A DNA stretch of 64,000 bases from Dichetophora obliterata (Eukaryota; Arthropoda; Insecta; Diptera; Sciomyzidae), in assembly GCA_963920525.1 (NCBI GenBank), contig OY986435.1:222123899-222187898 (forward strand), read 5' to 3'. The notes below the pieces were generated by a model. That model saw only the letters and a list, made by a program, of their open reading frames with translations. It made no database searches and was not told the DNA's origin. The position numbers and the translations under genes are program-made. Positions 52,947 to 63,880 of the stretch are shown piece after piece. Each line of letters begins with the position of its first letter. The stretch's first letter is position 1.

Positions 52947-53760
52947 GGAACAAATGATTTTTTTTAAAATTTTTTTTTTTATTTAAATTATTTTTTTATT
53001 TTAGGGAAAATGCAACAAAACTAACTTTACCAAAAAGTAATGAAGATAAAAATCTCTTTCAGTTGCAAAAGTTACGGTTTTAAAATTAAAAATGAAGAAA
53101 TTTTTATTGGTTTAGAAGATTTGATTTTGATTATTAAATGCCAGAAAAAAGTTAGTTTTTGCAGCAAAGTATATTGAATTGAAAATAGCTTGTGTGGGCG
53201 AAGCCACGCCAAGTTTCCAATGCCCGTGCCAGTTTTCCAGGAGAAATGCCTGACCAACTCCATACTGAATTTCATTGTTATATGATATTCATTTCCAAAG
53301 CTATTCGATATCAAAAATTTGAGTTGTATTGCCGGTGCCACACCCCTTTGGCCTATACTTGCTCAATTTTGCCAGTCGAAAGACACGACTAAATAGTACG
53401 TTCTAGTCGAGTTTCATTAATGTGTGACTTAAAGCTTGAAAGTTATACTGAAAATTTGGGCTGCTGAAAAAGTGCCACGCCCTAAGTCCAACGCCCACAA
53501 ATTTTTACCAGTAAAACGGCAAGTGAAAATTATGTTCGAATACCGAATTCCGTTGCTGTGCGACCTATTATTCCAAAGCTAGTCGATACAGAAGATTTAT
53601 TTTGTATGAGAGGTGCCACGCCCCCTGAGTTTTTCCGATATTTTAATAGTTATTCTGCTATTCGGGATGAACACAAATCCAACAAATAAAAGATCATTAA
53701 AATCGGTCCAGCCGTTCTTGAGTTATAAATGGTGTAACAAACCCGACTTAGTTTTATATA

Positions 53761-54019
53761 TCGTAACCTTAATATAGAAAGGCCCTAACTCATTTTTTGT
53801 TACTTTACAGGAGATGGAAAAAACTTAATAAAAATTATAATTTTGAGGGTCCGAATTTTCTTGAAATGGATTTTTTATTTAAGACACTAACCAATTCAAT
53901 GCTGTAGCAATATTTTTGCAGCAGTTTTATTTTTCTATAGCAATTTTGTTTTGCAAAAATCTGTAAAAAAAACTATTTTGAAAAAAATGAGTTAGGGCCT
54001 TTCTATATTAAGGTAGCGA
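53761..54019. mobile_element. 259-bp MITE in the tail of a dispersed repeat
   Basis: Inverted ends TCGTAACCTTAATATAGAAA and TCGCTACCTTAATATAGAAA, followed by GGCCCTAACTCATTTTTT on both. Flanked by TATA on both sides (TA or TATA duplication). Confidence 0.85.
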
Positions 54020-54040
54020 TATATAGATTACCCTTAAAAA

Positions 54041-55430
54041 AAGTATTTTCGTATTCTCTTCAAAATATATTAAATACATAATGAACATATCGTCATATAA
54101 AATTAATAAAGCCGTAAGCTTTAAAAAATTCAAAATCGACTTTTTGATTGATTATGAAGCACCTTATTAAAATACGTGTTTCGCAAAATCTTGTACTTCT
54201 ACGACTAAAAACGACGTTTTTATTAGCAAAGTTTTCAAAGCCCTAAATTTAAGCGCAACTTACAATTTACAAAGTTGTTTGCTTCTCTCTTAAAAAGTTT
54301 TTTAATTTAAATTTACGCCTTTTTTGATTTAATATGAAGATATATGTATAAAAAATGCTCACTGCCTAGGGCAAGCAAGTCCCCCCCTGCGGACGCCCAT
54401 GTATATATCATGCACAGTTATACTACGCTACTGGATGAACTACCGTTTGAAGATTCCAGTGTTTGAGAAGACGTTGCGTTGAAGAACTTACTGCAAATTA
54501 ATTAATCACAATTAGAGCACGTAGTCTTAGTTTTGTGATCTGTTTTATTCTGTGTAATTCACTCAAAAAAATTCTTTAATAACTAATCTTTAAACCCAAA
54601 CACTTCGTATTTTAATCGCTCTGACACTAGAAACTAAATATAATTAAAGTAAAACTATTGAATATAGATAAAAGTTGAGCTTTTAGTTTTTTACATATGT
54701 ATTGCATTCGAAATCTTGCAGAAAAACTGTGACTGGGTGAATTCCAACCTAAGGTTAGTGATGGAGGGTTAAAGGGTTAACTATTCAAAGAGATATTTTA
54801 ATTCCCGAGAGATTCTCCTGGACAAAGTCTATCGACCGAAAATATTTCTTAAGTATGTACTTTTACATATACGTAGTGTATATAATGTGCAAGTTAGTGC
54901 ATGTTTTTAAGTAACAACTGGACAATAGACTGTGAATTGTGACTATAGCCAAGCAAACCATTTCATTGAAGAAGTTCATTTGCAGTCCACAGCAAAAACC
55001 AACAAATCACATACATACATACGTATAATAAAAAAAAATCAAAAAAAAAAGAAAATATTTATAAAGAAAAGCTATTAAAAAACTTGCGTGTGTGTGTGTG
55101 ATGTACAAATAATTTTTAATTTATCTCGCGCTAGTGTAGTATGAAGCAAGCTCTGCTTGGTTTACATCGCGTATTTATGCAACACAACTCTTTCAATTAA
55201 GATTTATTATTTTCGTGATTTTTATTCTACGGACTTTTATCTTAAATATGTGAATGCTTATTTTGTTGAACGAATAGATAAAGAAAAATCTACAAAAAAC
55301 ATGGATTTAAATTACCTTAGTTTGGAGTAAAAGCAGACAAAATTATATGCTTTAGAAGGATAACTTTATTACGAATTTAAGAATAGAGTTTAAAACGAAA
55401 ATGTAAGATGTCATTCAAGAATTACGTTAG
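54041..55430. other. No gene recognised; (GT)n microsatellite
   Basis: AT-rich DNA with a short GT repeat at 55086-55100. The word CTGCGGACGCCCATG at 54395 is roughly inverse to 49742-49757 and may mark an old element end. Confidence 0.4.
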
Positions 55431-55859
55431 CACTACTGGGGGGGGAGTCTTCACTTTGCTTATTTTTTATGACATGATGGATGGGGTTGGTTCTCGATGG
55501 TACTTACACTAACGTCAGCAAAATTTATTTTTTTGCATTTTCGAATTTTCTACAGAAATTAGTCGATTTTGGTTTGAAAACATGGAAACCCTATTTGTCT
55601 ATGCTTGAAAACGAAACACATTTTCAGGGATTCCTGGTCCGGAGTAAGAACTTTGCTTACTCTTGATGACAAGGGGAGAGGGGTTAATAATTGCAAAAAA
55701 TCTTGAACGGCCCCTAAGGAATAACTTGACTTCAAGAATTGAAAGTCTTGATTTTCAAGACTTGCTCTTAGTCGTAAAAGAGTATAAAAAAATTTCGCAA
55801 CGACTAATAAAAACAAACTTATTTAACTTCATAATTTTACCCGAATGTTTTTACTTTAA

Positions 55860-55965
55860 AATATTTTTTGTAAAAAAGGACTCCCTAGAAGTGGGGCAGA
55901 TGGGGGTAAGGTATGTTTGGAGAAAATGTTGGTTATGAAAAATTAAGGGGACTCCATAAATTACA
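55860..55965 (+). repeat. Single unit of the 58280-58800 tandem repeat
   Basis: GTGGGGCAGATGGGGGTAAG, then GAGAAAATGTTGGTTATGAA, shared with the tandem units at 58.3-58.7 kb. Confidence 0.6.
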
Positions 55966-56042
55966 CTATGCGACAGTTCAAGGGTCATGGAATCTAACGA
56001 AAAAGCGACAAACACAGATCGATGGTACTGATCTAGACCAAC

Positions 56043-57589
56043 AAAACCCTAAAAGGGTTTTGCAAAGTTAGCTCGCTTTTAAAAGATATAGGCATTGAAA
56101 GTTTCTGTGCAGAGTTTTTTTTTTTAAATGAAGTGCTCATAAGGGCGTATCGAAATACAAATTGTTTTTATAATTTCGCATTCTAAGAGGTCTCCAAAGT
56201 TCCATAGGGTGGTCTCCTAAAAAAAGGATATCCTCCCTCTCCCGCAAGAACAAAATTGTTTTTTGAGAAAAACACTAAAAATTTATGATCTATAAATGCT
56301 TTGATTTTTGTAAGAAAAACTACATATGTATGTCTTAAAGCAAGAGTAAATATAGACTTTAACTAACAATGCCACTCTTGATTTTTACTCCTAGTGTCCT
56401 GTGTGAAGGATATTCGAATCTTAAGGTACACTCGCAATAGCACAAAACTTTTGATTGTTATCTGATTGTGTTAATTTTAGTAGTATTTATTAAAGTGTTT
56501 ACGTTTTCCTTATATTTGGTGTAGATAAAATTTGCACATTTTTGCCTATACATTTACTATTTTTTGAGAAAAGCTTATTTGAACGCAATTTTTCAACTTT
56601 TTGAAAAAAATTAATATAAGGCTTTATATCTCAGGCATCAGAAGTGGTACCGAAAATATTTTTCGCTTTTTGAATTTTTCAGAAATTTCCTTTAAGGTTA
56701 TTATTTTTTAAAAAAAAAACATCTTAAAAACAATTGTTAAATGAATCGAGACTCATCGAATGGCAGGATCAGAAACTCAAAATTTTAGTTTAACAATTTG
56801 GTAAATGATGAGGTGAGGTGTTTTGACGAAATAATAAAATTCATGCTAGGCAGAAAAATTTTTTTAAAAAATCGACACACAAAAAAGAATCGTGGTCTTA
56901 ACCTGGTGTTTTACAAAAATACTTTTAGACAGTGTTTCGTGCAGAAATATTTTAAGAATCCAAATTCACAAAATTATCTTCGGTACCACTTCTTATGCCA
57001 AAAATATATAAAACATTATCATAATTTTTTTAAAAACTTATAAAATTGCATTCAAAATACATATCTCGAAAACAAGAAATGCATTTGCGAAAATTATGCA
57101 AATATTTAATTCGCCAAATTTAAAGAAAACGTAAACACTTCAATCTGTGCTATTTCTGTGCTATTCTGAGTGTACCTTTGGATTCGAGTATCTCTCACAC
57201 AGGACAATGAGGGTAGAAATCGAGAGTTGCATCTTGTTTGGCGAGATATTCTTAGTTAAAGCCTGTATATAATTTTGCTTTAAGACATATGTAGTTTTTC
57301 TTACAAAAATTTAAGCATTTATAGATCGTTATTTTTTACTATTTATCTCAAAAAACAACTTTGTCCATGTGCAAGAAGAAGACATCCTTTTTTTTCTCTT
57401 TAATTTTTTTTTTAGATCTTGACCACCATGCAACTTTTGAGACCTAGTAGAATGTGAAATTCGAAAAAAATTGTAATTCGATACGCTTTAGTGAGCACTT
57501 TATTTTAAAAAATACTCTGCAGGATGCAAACTTTTAATGCCTATATCTTTTAAAAGCGAGCTAACTTTGCAAATTCCTTTTATAGTTTT
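56043..57589. mobile_element. Foldback element, about 600-bp arms (1.5 kb)
   Basis: Left arm from 56043 (AAAGGGTTTTGCAAAGTTAG, GCTCGCTTTTAAAAGATATA, CAGAAGTGGTACCGAAAAT) is inverted as the right arm ending 57589 (TTTGCAAAGTTAGCTCGCTT on the minus strand). Loop about 56700-56970. Coding-like frames in the loop are not recognisable. Confidence 0.85.
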
Positions 57590-57595
57590 CTTACT

Positions 57596-58165
57596 ATACA
57601 CTAGTACTATCATCTTGTGTTATCCACCCGCCAGTATCGAAAGTATCAATTAGCCCATTCACGCTAGCTACTTCAATAGTTCTATACGCACTAGCAACTT
57701 TTTTGACCCAAGGTAATGCATAAAAGGGTCAGTTCAATCAACTTCCGTCTCAATTGTTTCTTGTTTATTTTTTAACGTATTGACTGACTGAAAAAAATTA
57801 TTCTGACGAGCTCATACTTCGAAGTGACTTATTCGAGAAAACATGACATATAAAGCTTTTCAGTTTCGTTGAGCAACATAAATAAAATATCGTTATGAAA
57901 AGGTATGAATATATTGAATAAAGAATATCAGTAACTCTGTCATGTTTTTTTTTGTTGTGTCAATATCAACTAGCGAAAAAGCTAGCACTTCATGACTAGT
58001 GAAATAACTAGGGAATGGGTGTGTTAAAGGTAGCAATTGACCCCTTCCTATGACATGCTCGGGTAAAATTCGCCAGTTAAATACAAAGAAGGTAGATTGA
58101 AGTGGAACTAGTACTGGCTACCAAGGGGCTAGTGAAATCACTAGTTTTATACTAGTGCCATTAAC
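57596..58165. repeat. CACTAGTG-type palindromic array
   Basis: Clusters of ACTAGT, CACTAGT, ACTAGTG, GCTAGC and CTAGTG words at both ends of a 570-base stretch (57600-57690 and 57970-58165), in both orientations. Possibly the two subterminal zones of one non-autonomous element. Confidence 0.6.
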
Positions 58166-58279
58166 TGCAGGGCACTTTTCCGTTAGAAAAATGTGTTGCA
58201 CAGTGTTATGAACATCTAAGAAGACTTCAAATCTGTTTATTTTCGAATTTTTCCGATTTTATGGAGATTTTGTATGGCA

Positions 58280-58800
58280 GCACCTAAAAGGGGGCAGATA
58301 GGGTTAAGGTAGGTTTGGGCGAAATGTTGGGGGGGAAAAAATTATTAGTACCTGCTTATACATTTGAACCTTCCAAGAGCCACCCCGAGGTAGTTATAAC
58401 GAGTATGTTCGAAAATTTTGCTTTTTTCCATATTTTTGTAGGGGTGCATCGAAATGGGGAGGAGAAAGGGGATATATATGTTCAGAAAATGTTGGGCATA
58501 AAAAATAACTGGGACATGTTCATGTATGGGAACCTTCTAGGAGCAACTCCTGGAGAACTATGAGTTTCTGAGCGATTTTTAAAAAAAAAGAGAATTTTAT
58601 AGGGGAGCTCCTAGAAATATTACATATAGGGTAAAGGTGTGTTCAGAAAAAATGTTGTGAGTGAAAAAATAATATGACCTCCTCATACATTTGACCCCTG
58701 AAAAAGTCACACAGAGCGAGCTGTGAAATATTTTTTTAAAATTTTTGCAAAAGTCCCTCCCTTTGGGGCCGATGAGGCAGATGTTACCTTCCTCCGATCG
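58280..58800 (+). repeat. Tandem repeat of about 165 bp, three units
   Basis: Units near 58287, 58455 and 58620 share GGGTTAAGGTRNGTTYRGNN, AAATGTTGNG..GAAAAAATAA and CATACATTTGANCCTTC-like words. The short ORFs over it are not credible genes. Confidence 0.6.
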
Positions 58801-58950
58801 GAAAAAATTTTGGCTCAATCATTTTTTTGAGTAACCACTTTAGAAAAAACGCGCACTACTGCCAGGCTAATGTGTATGCATCTGAGCTGTCAAAGAATGC
58901 ATTCAATTTGGTTTTATTCACAAAAAAGTGAATCAGTGAACAACGAAATA

Positions 58951-59820
58951 AGAATGCATTCAATGAATGCAAAATTGATTTTAAATAAAGTTTTTAATTC
59001 ACATTGATTTTTAAAAAAATGATTTATTATTCATTTCAATTATTCATTTTCGTTATTAAGAATAATGAATCATTTTTTTATTTATTTGAATGCTATTCAC
59101 AAAGAATGCAATTCACAAAGAATTTCAGAATTTTTAGTGATTCTTTTTATATTCATTATTCATTTTTTATTCGTTATTCATATTTTATTCATTATTATTT
59201 TGTTATTCATTATTCATTTTTTACTTATTTTTTATTCATTATTCATTTGTTATACATTATTATTTTTTTATTCATTATTAATTTTTTATCCATTGCTCAT
59301 TTTTAATTCATTGACCTTATTCTTTATTCATATTTTATTCATTATTAAATTTTTAATCATTATTCATGTGTTATTCATTATTAATTTTTTATTCTTTATT
59401 CAATTGTTATTAATTTTTTATTAATAGCTTGGGACTTGAATGAATAAAAAATGAACAAAAATAACAAATTAATAATAAATAAAAAATGAATACTGAATAA
59501 AAATTTAATAATGAATAAAATATGAATAAAGAATAAAAAAATAATGAATAACAAAGTAATAATGAATAAAAAATGAAAACTGAATAGTATAAGAACAATT
59601 GAAAGTTCTGAAATTATTTGTGAATTGCATTCTTTGTAATAGCATTCAAATGAATAAAAAAATTATTTATTATTATTATTGATTTATTATAATAAATCAT
59701 TTTATAATTATTATACGAAAATTAATAATTAAAATGAATAATTAATCATTTTGTTAAATATGAATGTGAATTAAAAATTTTATTTATAAATCAATTTTGC
59801 ATTCATTGAATGCATTCTTA
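58951..59820. mobile_element. ATTCATT-rich palindromic (foldback) element, about 870 bp
   Basis: The left end AAGAATGCATTCAATGAATG and the right end, inverted, are identical, and both arms pair through AATGCAATTCACAAA and TTTGAATGCTATT words to a centre near 59422. The core of each arm is a simple-sequence expansion of ATTCATT and TTATTCATT. Confidence 0.85.
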
Positions 59821-59934
59821 TGAAGTTATATGGTTATAAATATTAAAATTCTTAAAATTCTGAATATGAATTAAAATTCTCTGGTATGCATGCGAGTATC
59901 GGCGTGCGAGCAGACTACAAACTAGCAGACGAAT

Positions 59935-60996
59935 AATATTGTATCTCGAATAATATTGACAATAAGGTGCTGAAATTGAGTACAGGAGTAGGCACGAATA
60001 TTGCAAATTACTGTCAAAAAAGTGGGCGCTATACGACAAAGGGGCGGTTTAATATTATAATAAAACTGCATATTGAATAATATTGACACTAGGGTATTGA
60101 AATTTAGTACAAGGGTATGCACAATTATGACAAATTAAGGTCAAGAAGGTGGACTTTATTGGGCAAAGGGGCGTGTCAATTTTATAAAAACACTGTCTCG
60201 AACAATATTGAGACAAGGGTGCTAAAATTTAGTACAGGGGTAGGCACAATTATGAAAAATTAATTTCAAGAAAGTAAACGTTATTGGACAAAGAGGCGTG
60301 GCAATATTAGAAAAACACTATATTACTGAAATCACTTGGGTACTAAAATTTAGAACAGGGGTAGGCGCAATTATTGCAAATTACGGTCAAGAAAATGGGC
60401 GTTATTCGCGAAGGGGCGGTTCAATATTATAATATAACTGAATATCGAATAACATTGACACTACGGTACTGAAATTTAGTACAGGGGTATGCACAATTAG
60501 GACAAATTAAGGTCAAGAAAGTTTACGCTATTGAACAAAAAGGCGTGGCAATATTAGAATAACGTTATCTCGAATAATATATACACTAAAATACTAAAAT
60601 TTAGTAAAGAGGTAGAAACAATTATGAGAAATTACGGTCAAGAAAGTGGGCGTTTTTGGACAAAGGGGCGTGGGAATATTAGAAAAACACTGTATCTCGA
60701 ATAATATTGTCTTAAGGGTACTGAAATTTAGTACGGAGTTAGGCACAATTAATACAAATTACGGTAAAAAAGGTATTTATTCGACAAAGGGGCGTGGCAG
60801 CATTAGCAAACAACTGTATCTCGAATAACATTGACACTAGGGTACTAAAATTTATTACAGGGGTAGGCACAATTATAACAAATTACGGTCAAATAAGTGG
60901 GCGTTTTTGGACAAAGGGGTGTGGCAATATAAGAAAACAATAGAAATAATTTTGACACTAGGGTAATAAAATTCGTTACAAGAATAGATAGAATTT
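59935..60996. repeat. Satellite-like array, about 125-bp monomer, eight units
   Basis: GACAAAGGGGCGTGGC-type words recur at about 60041, 60168, 60293, 60413, 60539, 60665, 60789 and 60916. Each unit also has TATCTCGAATAATATTGACA, AAATTTAGTACAGGGGTAGG and CACAATTATGACAAATTA. The last unit is cut by SINE copy 4. Confidence 0.92.
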
Positions 60997-61395
60997 TCGG
61001 CCTTTGTAGTCTAGTGGAGAGTGCGCTAGACTATCAACCCAGAGGTCCCTGGTTCGAATCCGGGCTCGGGCATGGTTCCTTTTACTTTCTTTGTTCTTTC
61101 CTACATTTAAGAATTATGGAAAACTAAAAAAATCCAGAACTAAATTGTGAAAATGTGGAATTAATGGACAGGAACAACTAAGTATGGGCTAGAAATGATT
61201 GCCGAGGTTAAGGCATAACACTAGCCTCGATTAAAAGCTATTCAAATGGTCTTTCGCGTTTGTTTCGCCTAATCAATAATTCACGTATGGTTCCAATCAA
61301 TTCCTCTAAATAATCTATCACTTTCCTTACAGTCCAAAGACCAAACCTTGTTTGTATAAGGCACATGCCTTGGTTTTTTGATCTTTAAAAAAAAA
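60997..61395 (+). mobile_element. tRNA-derived SINE, copy 4 (best preserved)
   Basis: Head TCGGCCTTTGTAGTCTAGTG with A box at 61007-61017 and B box GGTTCGAATCC at 61051-61061. A T-arm of five pairs and a loop with ATC at the anticodon position suggest descent from a tRNA-Asp-like gene. Body with ACTAAATTGTGAAAATGTGG and GTTAAGGCATAACACTAGCC. Tail GATCTTTAAAAAAAAA. Confidence 0.92.
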
Positions 61396-61734
61396 TTATT
61401 ACAAAACACTATGAAGAAATATTTTTGCTAGGACTTTTTATTGAACCCTTTAATAAAAATAAAAAACATTTAAATGAAAATATTTGAAAGCAGCAAAGAT
61501 ATTTGCATGGAAAGTCAACAACTTTATTTACATGTTGCTTTATCTCATTCCCAGGTTACGATGTTTTATGAAAAAGTCGTTGTACTAAAAATTTCTACAG
61601 TTTACTAAAGTTTTCACTTCTTCCGTGAGTGGCAGCTACACGCATACATTTTTATATTTGTGTGTTTGTTTTAAACCATACTTGAGTATCTTTCTTGCAA
61701 TAAAGTTTTAAGAAATGGCTACTGCAGCCATTCA

Positions 61735-61990
61735 AAAAGTTTTTTGGCACTAGGGTGAACCCTGAAAATGTGTTTATTTTTGTACCCTTTGTATATGTGC
61801 TGGCATCATTAAGGGGTCGCTGATTTCGAACCTGATGTTCAAAAAGTTTTTGACACTAGGGTGGACCCTTAAAATGTGTTTTTATTTTATATTCTTTTAG
61901 AGATGTGCTGGTCGCTGTTTTCGAATCTGATGAAAAAATTTGAAAAAGTTTTTTCGACACTAGGGTGAATTCTAAAAATTGTGTTTTTTT
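61735..61990 (+). repeat. Tandem repeat of about 107 bp
   Basis: GACACTAGGGTGAA/GACACTAGGGTGGA words at 61747, 61853 and 61959, each followed by AAAATGTGTTTTTATTTT-like sequence and, twice, by GTGCTGG...GATTTCGAACCTGATG. Confidence 0.75.
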
Positions 61991-63454
61991 ATTATACTCT
62001 TGCGTAAACCAATTTTCAATTCAACTTTTCTATCAATTCAAGCTCCATACTGGGACATGATGAATGTTCAATGCTCAACGCCTTGTTGCAATGGTTACTG
62101 CCTATTTTCATATTTCATGATAATTTTACATCTTAATTTTCTATAAATAAATCTTTTTTCCTAAGATATTAAATTAAACTTTTTAATTCTATTGTTCATT
62201 TATATTATTTGAATAAAAAAATTATATAAAACAAAAATTAATAAAATATAGAAAAATATACAGATTTCATTTCGAATTACATTCGGAGTTGAAGAAAAAG
62301 CGTAAGGAACTTCGTTCCTGACGGGTCCTCCGACCGCACCATTTTTTTTATTTTATTTAAAAGATAATAAATAATAATTATGAATTTTCAGAAGATTTCT
62401 AAATAATGCAAAATATGAGATCTCAAAAATCCAGTTGGTGTGCTATGCATTATCTACTTGTTTACTTTAGCTTGAATATTTTTCAGCCTGGTTTTTTTTT
62501 CGTATGAGTGTAAAACGCTCGCAGAACAAATTCTATTTTATTTATCAGTTTAAAGTGTTTAATTTTAGCTATATTTGACCTGAAACTTAATTCTATTTTT
62601 AAGATCAGATCATTATCTTTCTTAAAAGCTTATAATAATCTATAAGTCGAATATCTTAAAAAGTTACCAAGTTTTACAATTGTTTTCCTTTTCTTTGTCC
62701 AAGGATATCCACTATCCATTAGCTATGTGAAATCGGTCGCTGATACCGAAATCAACACCATTTAAATTCTGTCACGTAGCTTTCGCGATAATATCGAAAA
62801 ATTTACTTTTCATTAAATTGGAAATAGTTTCTGACCTTCTACTCTCATAAAAAACAAGCGGCACATCATAATAGAGGAATAACAATTTCCTAAAACAGAT
62901 TCTTGTAAAACATTTCAATCAAATCTTTAGTTTTCTGAAATTGTTAAATTTATAGAAATTTAGACTTTATCAGATAAAAAACTATTTTCTTTAACATAAT
63001 TGAGAATATCACAAAAATAATGATCTCGAAAGGATGATCTCGAATCGTTCAGAACGATTTAAGATCATTTAAAATTTTCGACTTGAGGCAGAAATTGCTT
63101 AAAATTCTGTTATTTTTTTAATCAAAGTTTTGACAGATTTGAGAATGGCAGAAAAACCAATGGTTTCATTGAATGGCTTGTATAAAGGAATTATAGAAAA
63201 TTTCAATTCCTTCAATTTAATGCATCGTTTGTACTTATTTTTAAATTCGGCATAAAAACACATTTGACGATATCTCGAAAACAACGAGATTAATCATTTA
63301 AAATTGTGTTGATTTTCGGAGGAAATTAGCATTTTAGAACGCTCCGAAATCGTTTAGGGCCTGTCCAACCGCATGTGCAAGGCACGTGGGCGCGAAAGTA
63401 AATTTTATTTAAAAATACTAAAGTAAAAATACTCTACATGTAACATGTTGAGCT
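61991..63454. other. AT-rich DNA without recognised features
   Basis: No coding or repeat boundary seen. Short palindromes such as AATCGTTCAGAACGATT near 63043. Confidence 0.4.
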
Positions 63455-63880
63455 GTGCGAATGGATCGCCCAAAGCCCTAACGCCCAAAAATGGAAAATG
63501 AACGATCGCCCAAATTAAATGTTATGGCGAAGTTCATTTGACACATTTTGGGCAATCGTTCATAATAAACAATCGCCCAAAATTTTTCAAATTAACTATC
63601 GCCCAAAAATTAAAATGAAAATGATTGCCTAACATTGTTTTTTGAGCGATTTTTCATTGTGAACGATTGCCCAAAAGTTATCAGATGAAAAAAATAGGCC
63701 AAAAAACGAAAATGAACGAATGCCCAAAAAGAATTTTCGTAATGAACAATCGCCCAAATTTCCAAAAATGTACCAAGGCCCAAAGCAAAGCAAAGAAATT
63801 AGGTAATCGTGCTTAAGAACGAACGCCAAAAACTTTTGGGCGTTCTTTTTCCCAAACGAAAAAATGTACGAAAGCTCAAA
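63455..63880. repeat. CGATCGCCCAAA short-motif array
   Basis: GAACGATCGCCCAAA and its variants or complements recur about every 30-50 bases (63466, 63498, 63549 inverted, 63573, 63598, 63661, 63715, 63745, 63838 inverted). Confidence 0.75.

Larger units (their letters stand above)
52523..54040. repeat. Dispersed insect repeat (TAGCTGATATACCCGG start)
   Basis: Starts TAGCTGATATACCCGGTGTT, has several GCCACGCC words and a near-end ATCGGTCCAGCCGTTCTTGA. The TTTTATATATATAGATTA-type end is split by the MITE at 53761-54019. This resembles a very common arthropod repeat. Class uncertain. Confidence 0.5.

Noticed and set aside
49741..54410. Large element bounded by CATGGACATCCGCAGG and its rough inverse
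   Set aside because: The two ends match only partly, flanks show no duplication, and much unrelated DNA lies between.
55481..55938. Overlapping ORFs on both strands
   Set aside because: Fall in or beside tandem-repeat DNA, no recognisable protein character.
59004..59598. Hydrophobic ORFs of 60-120 codons on both strands
   Set aside because: They are translations of the ATTCATT palindrome (Ile, Phe, Leu and His only) and appear equally on both strands.
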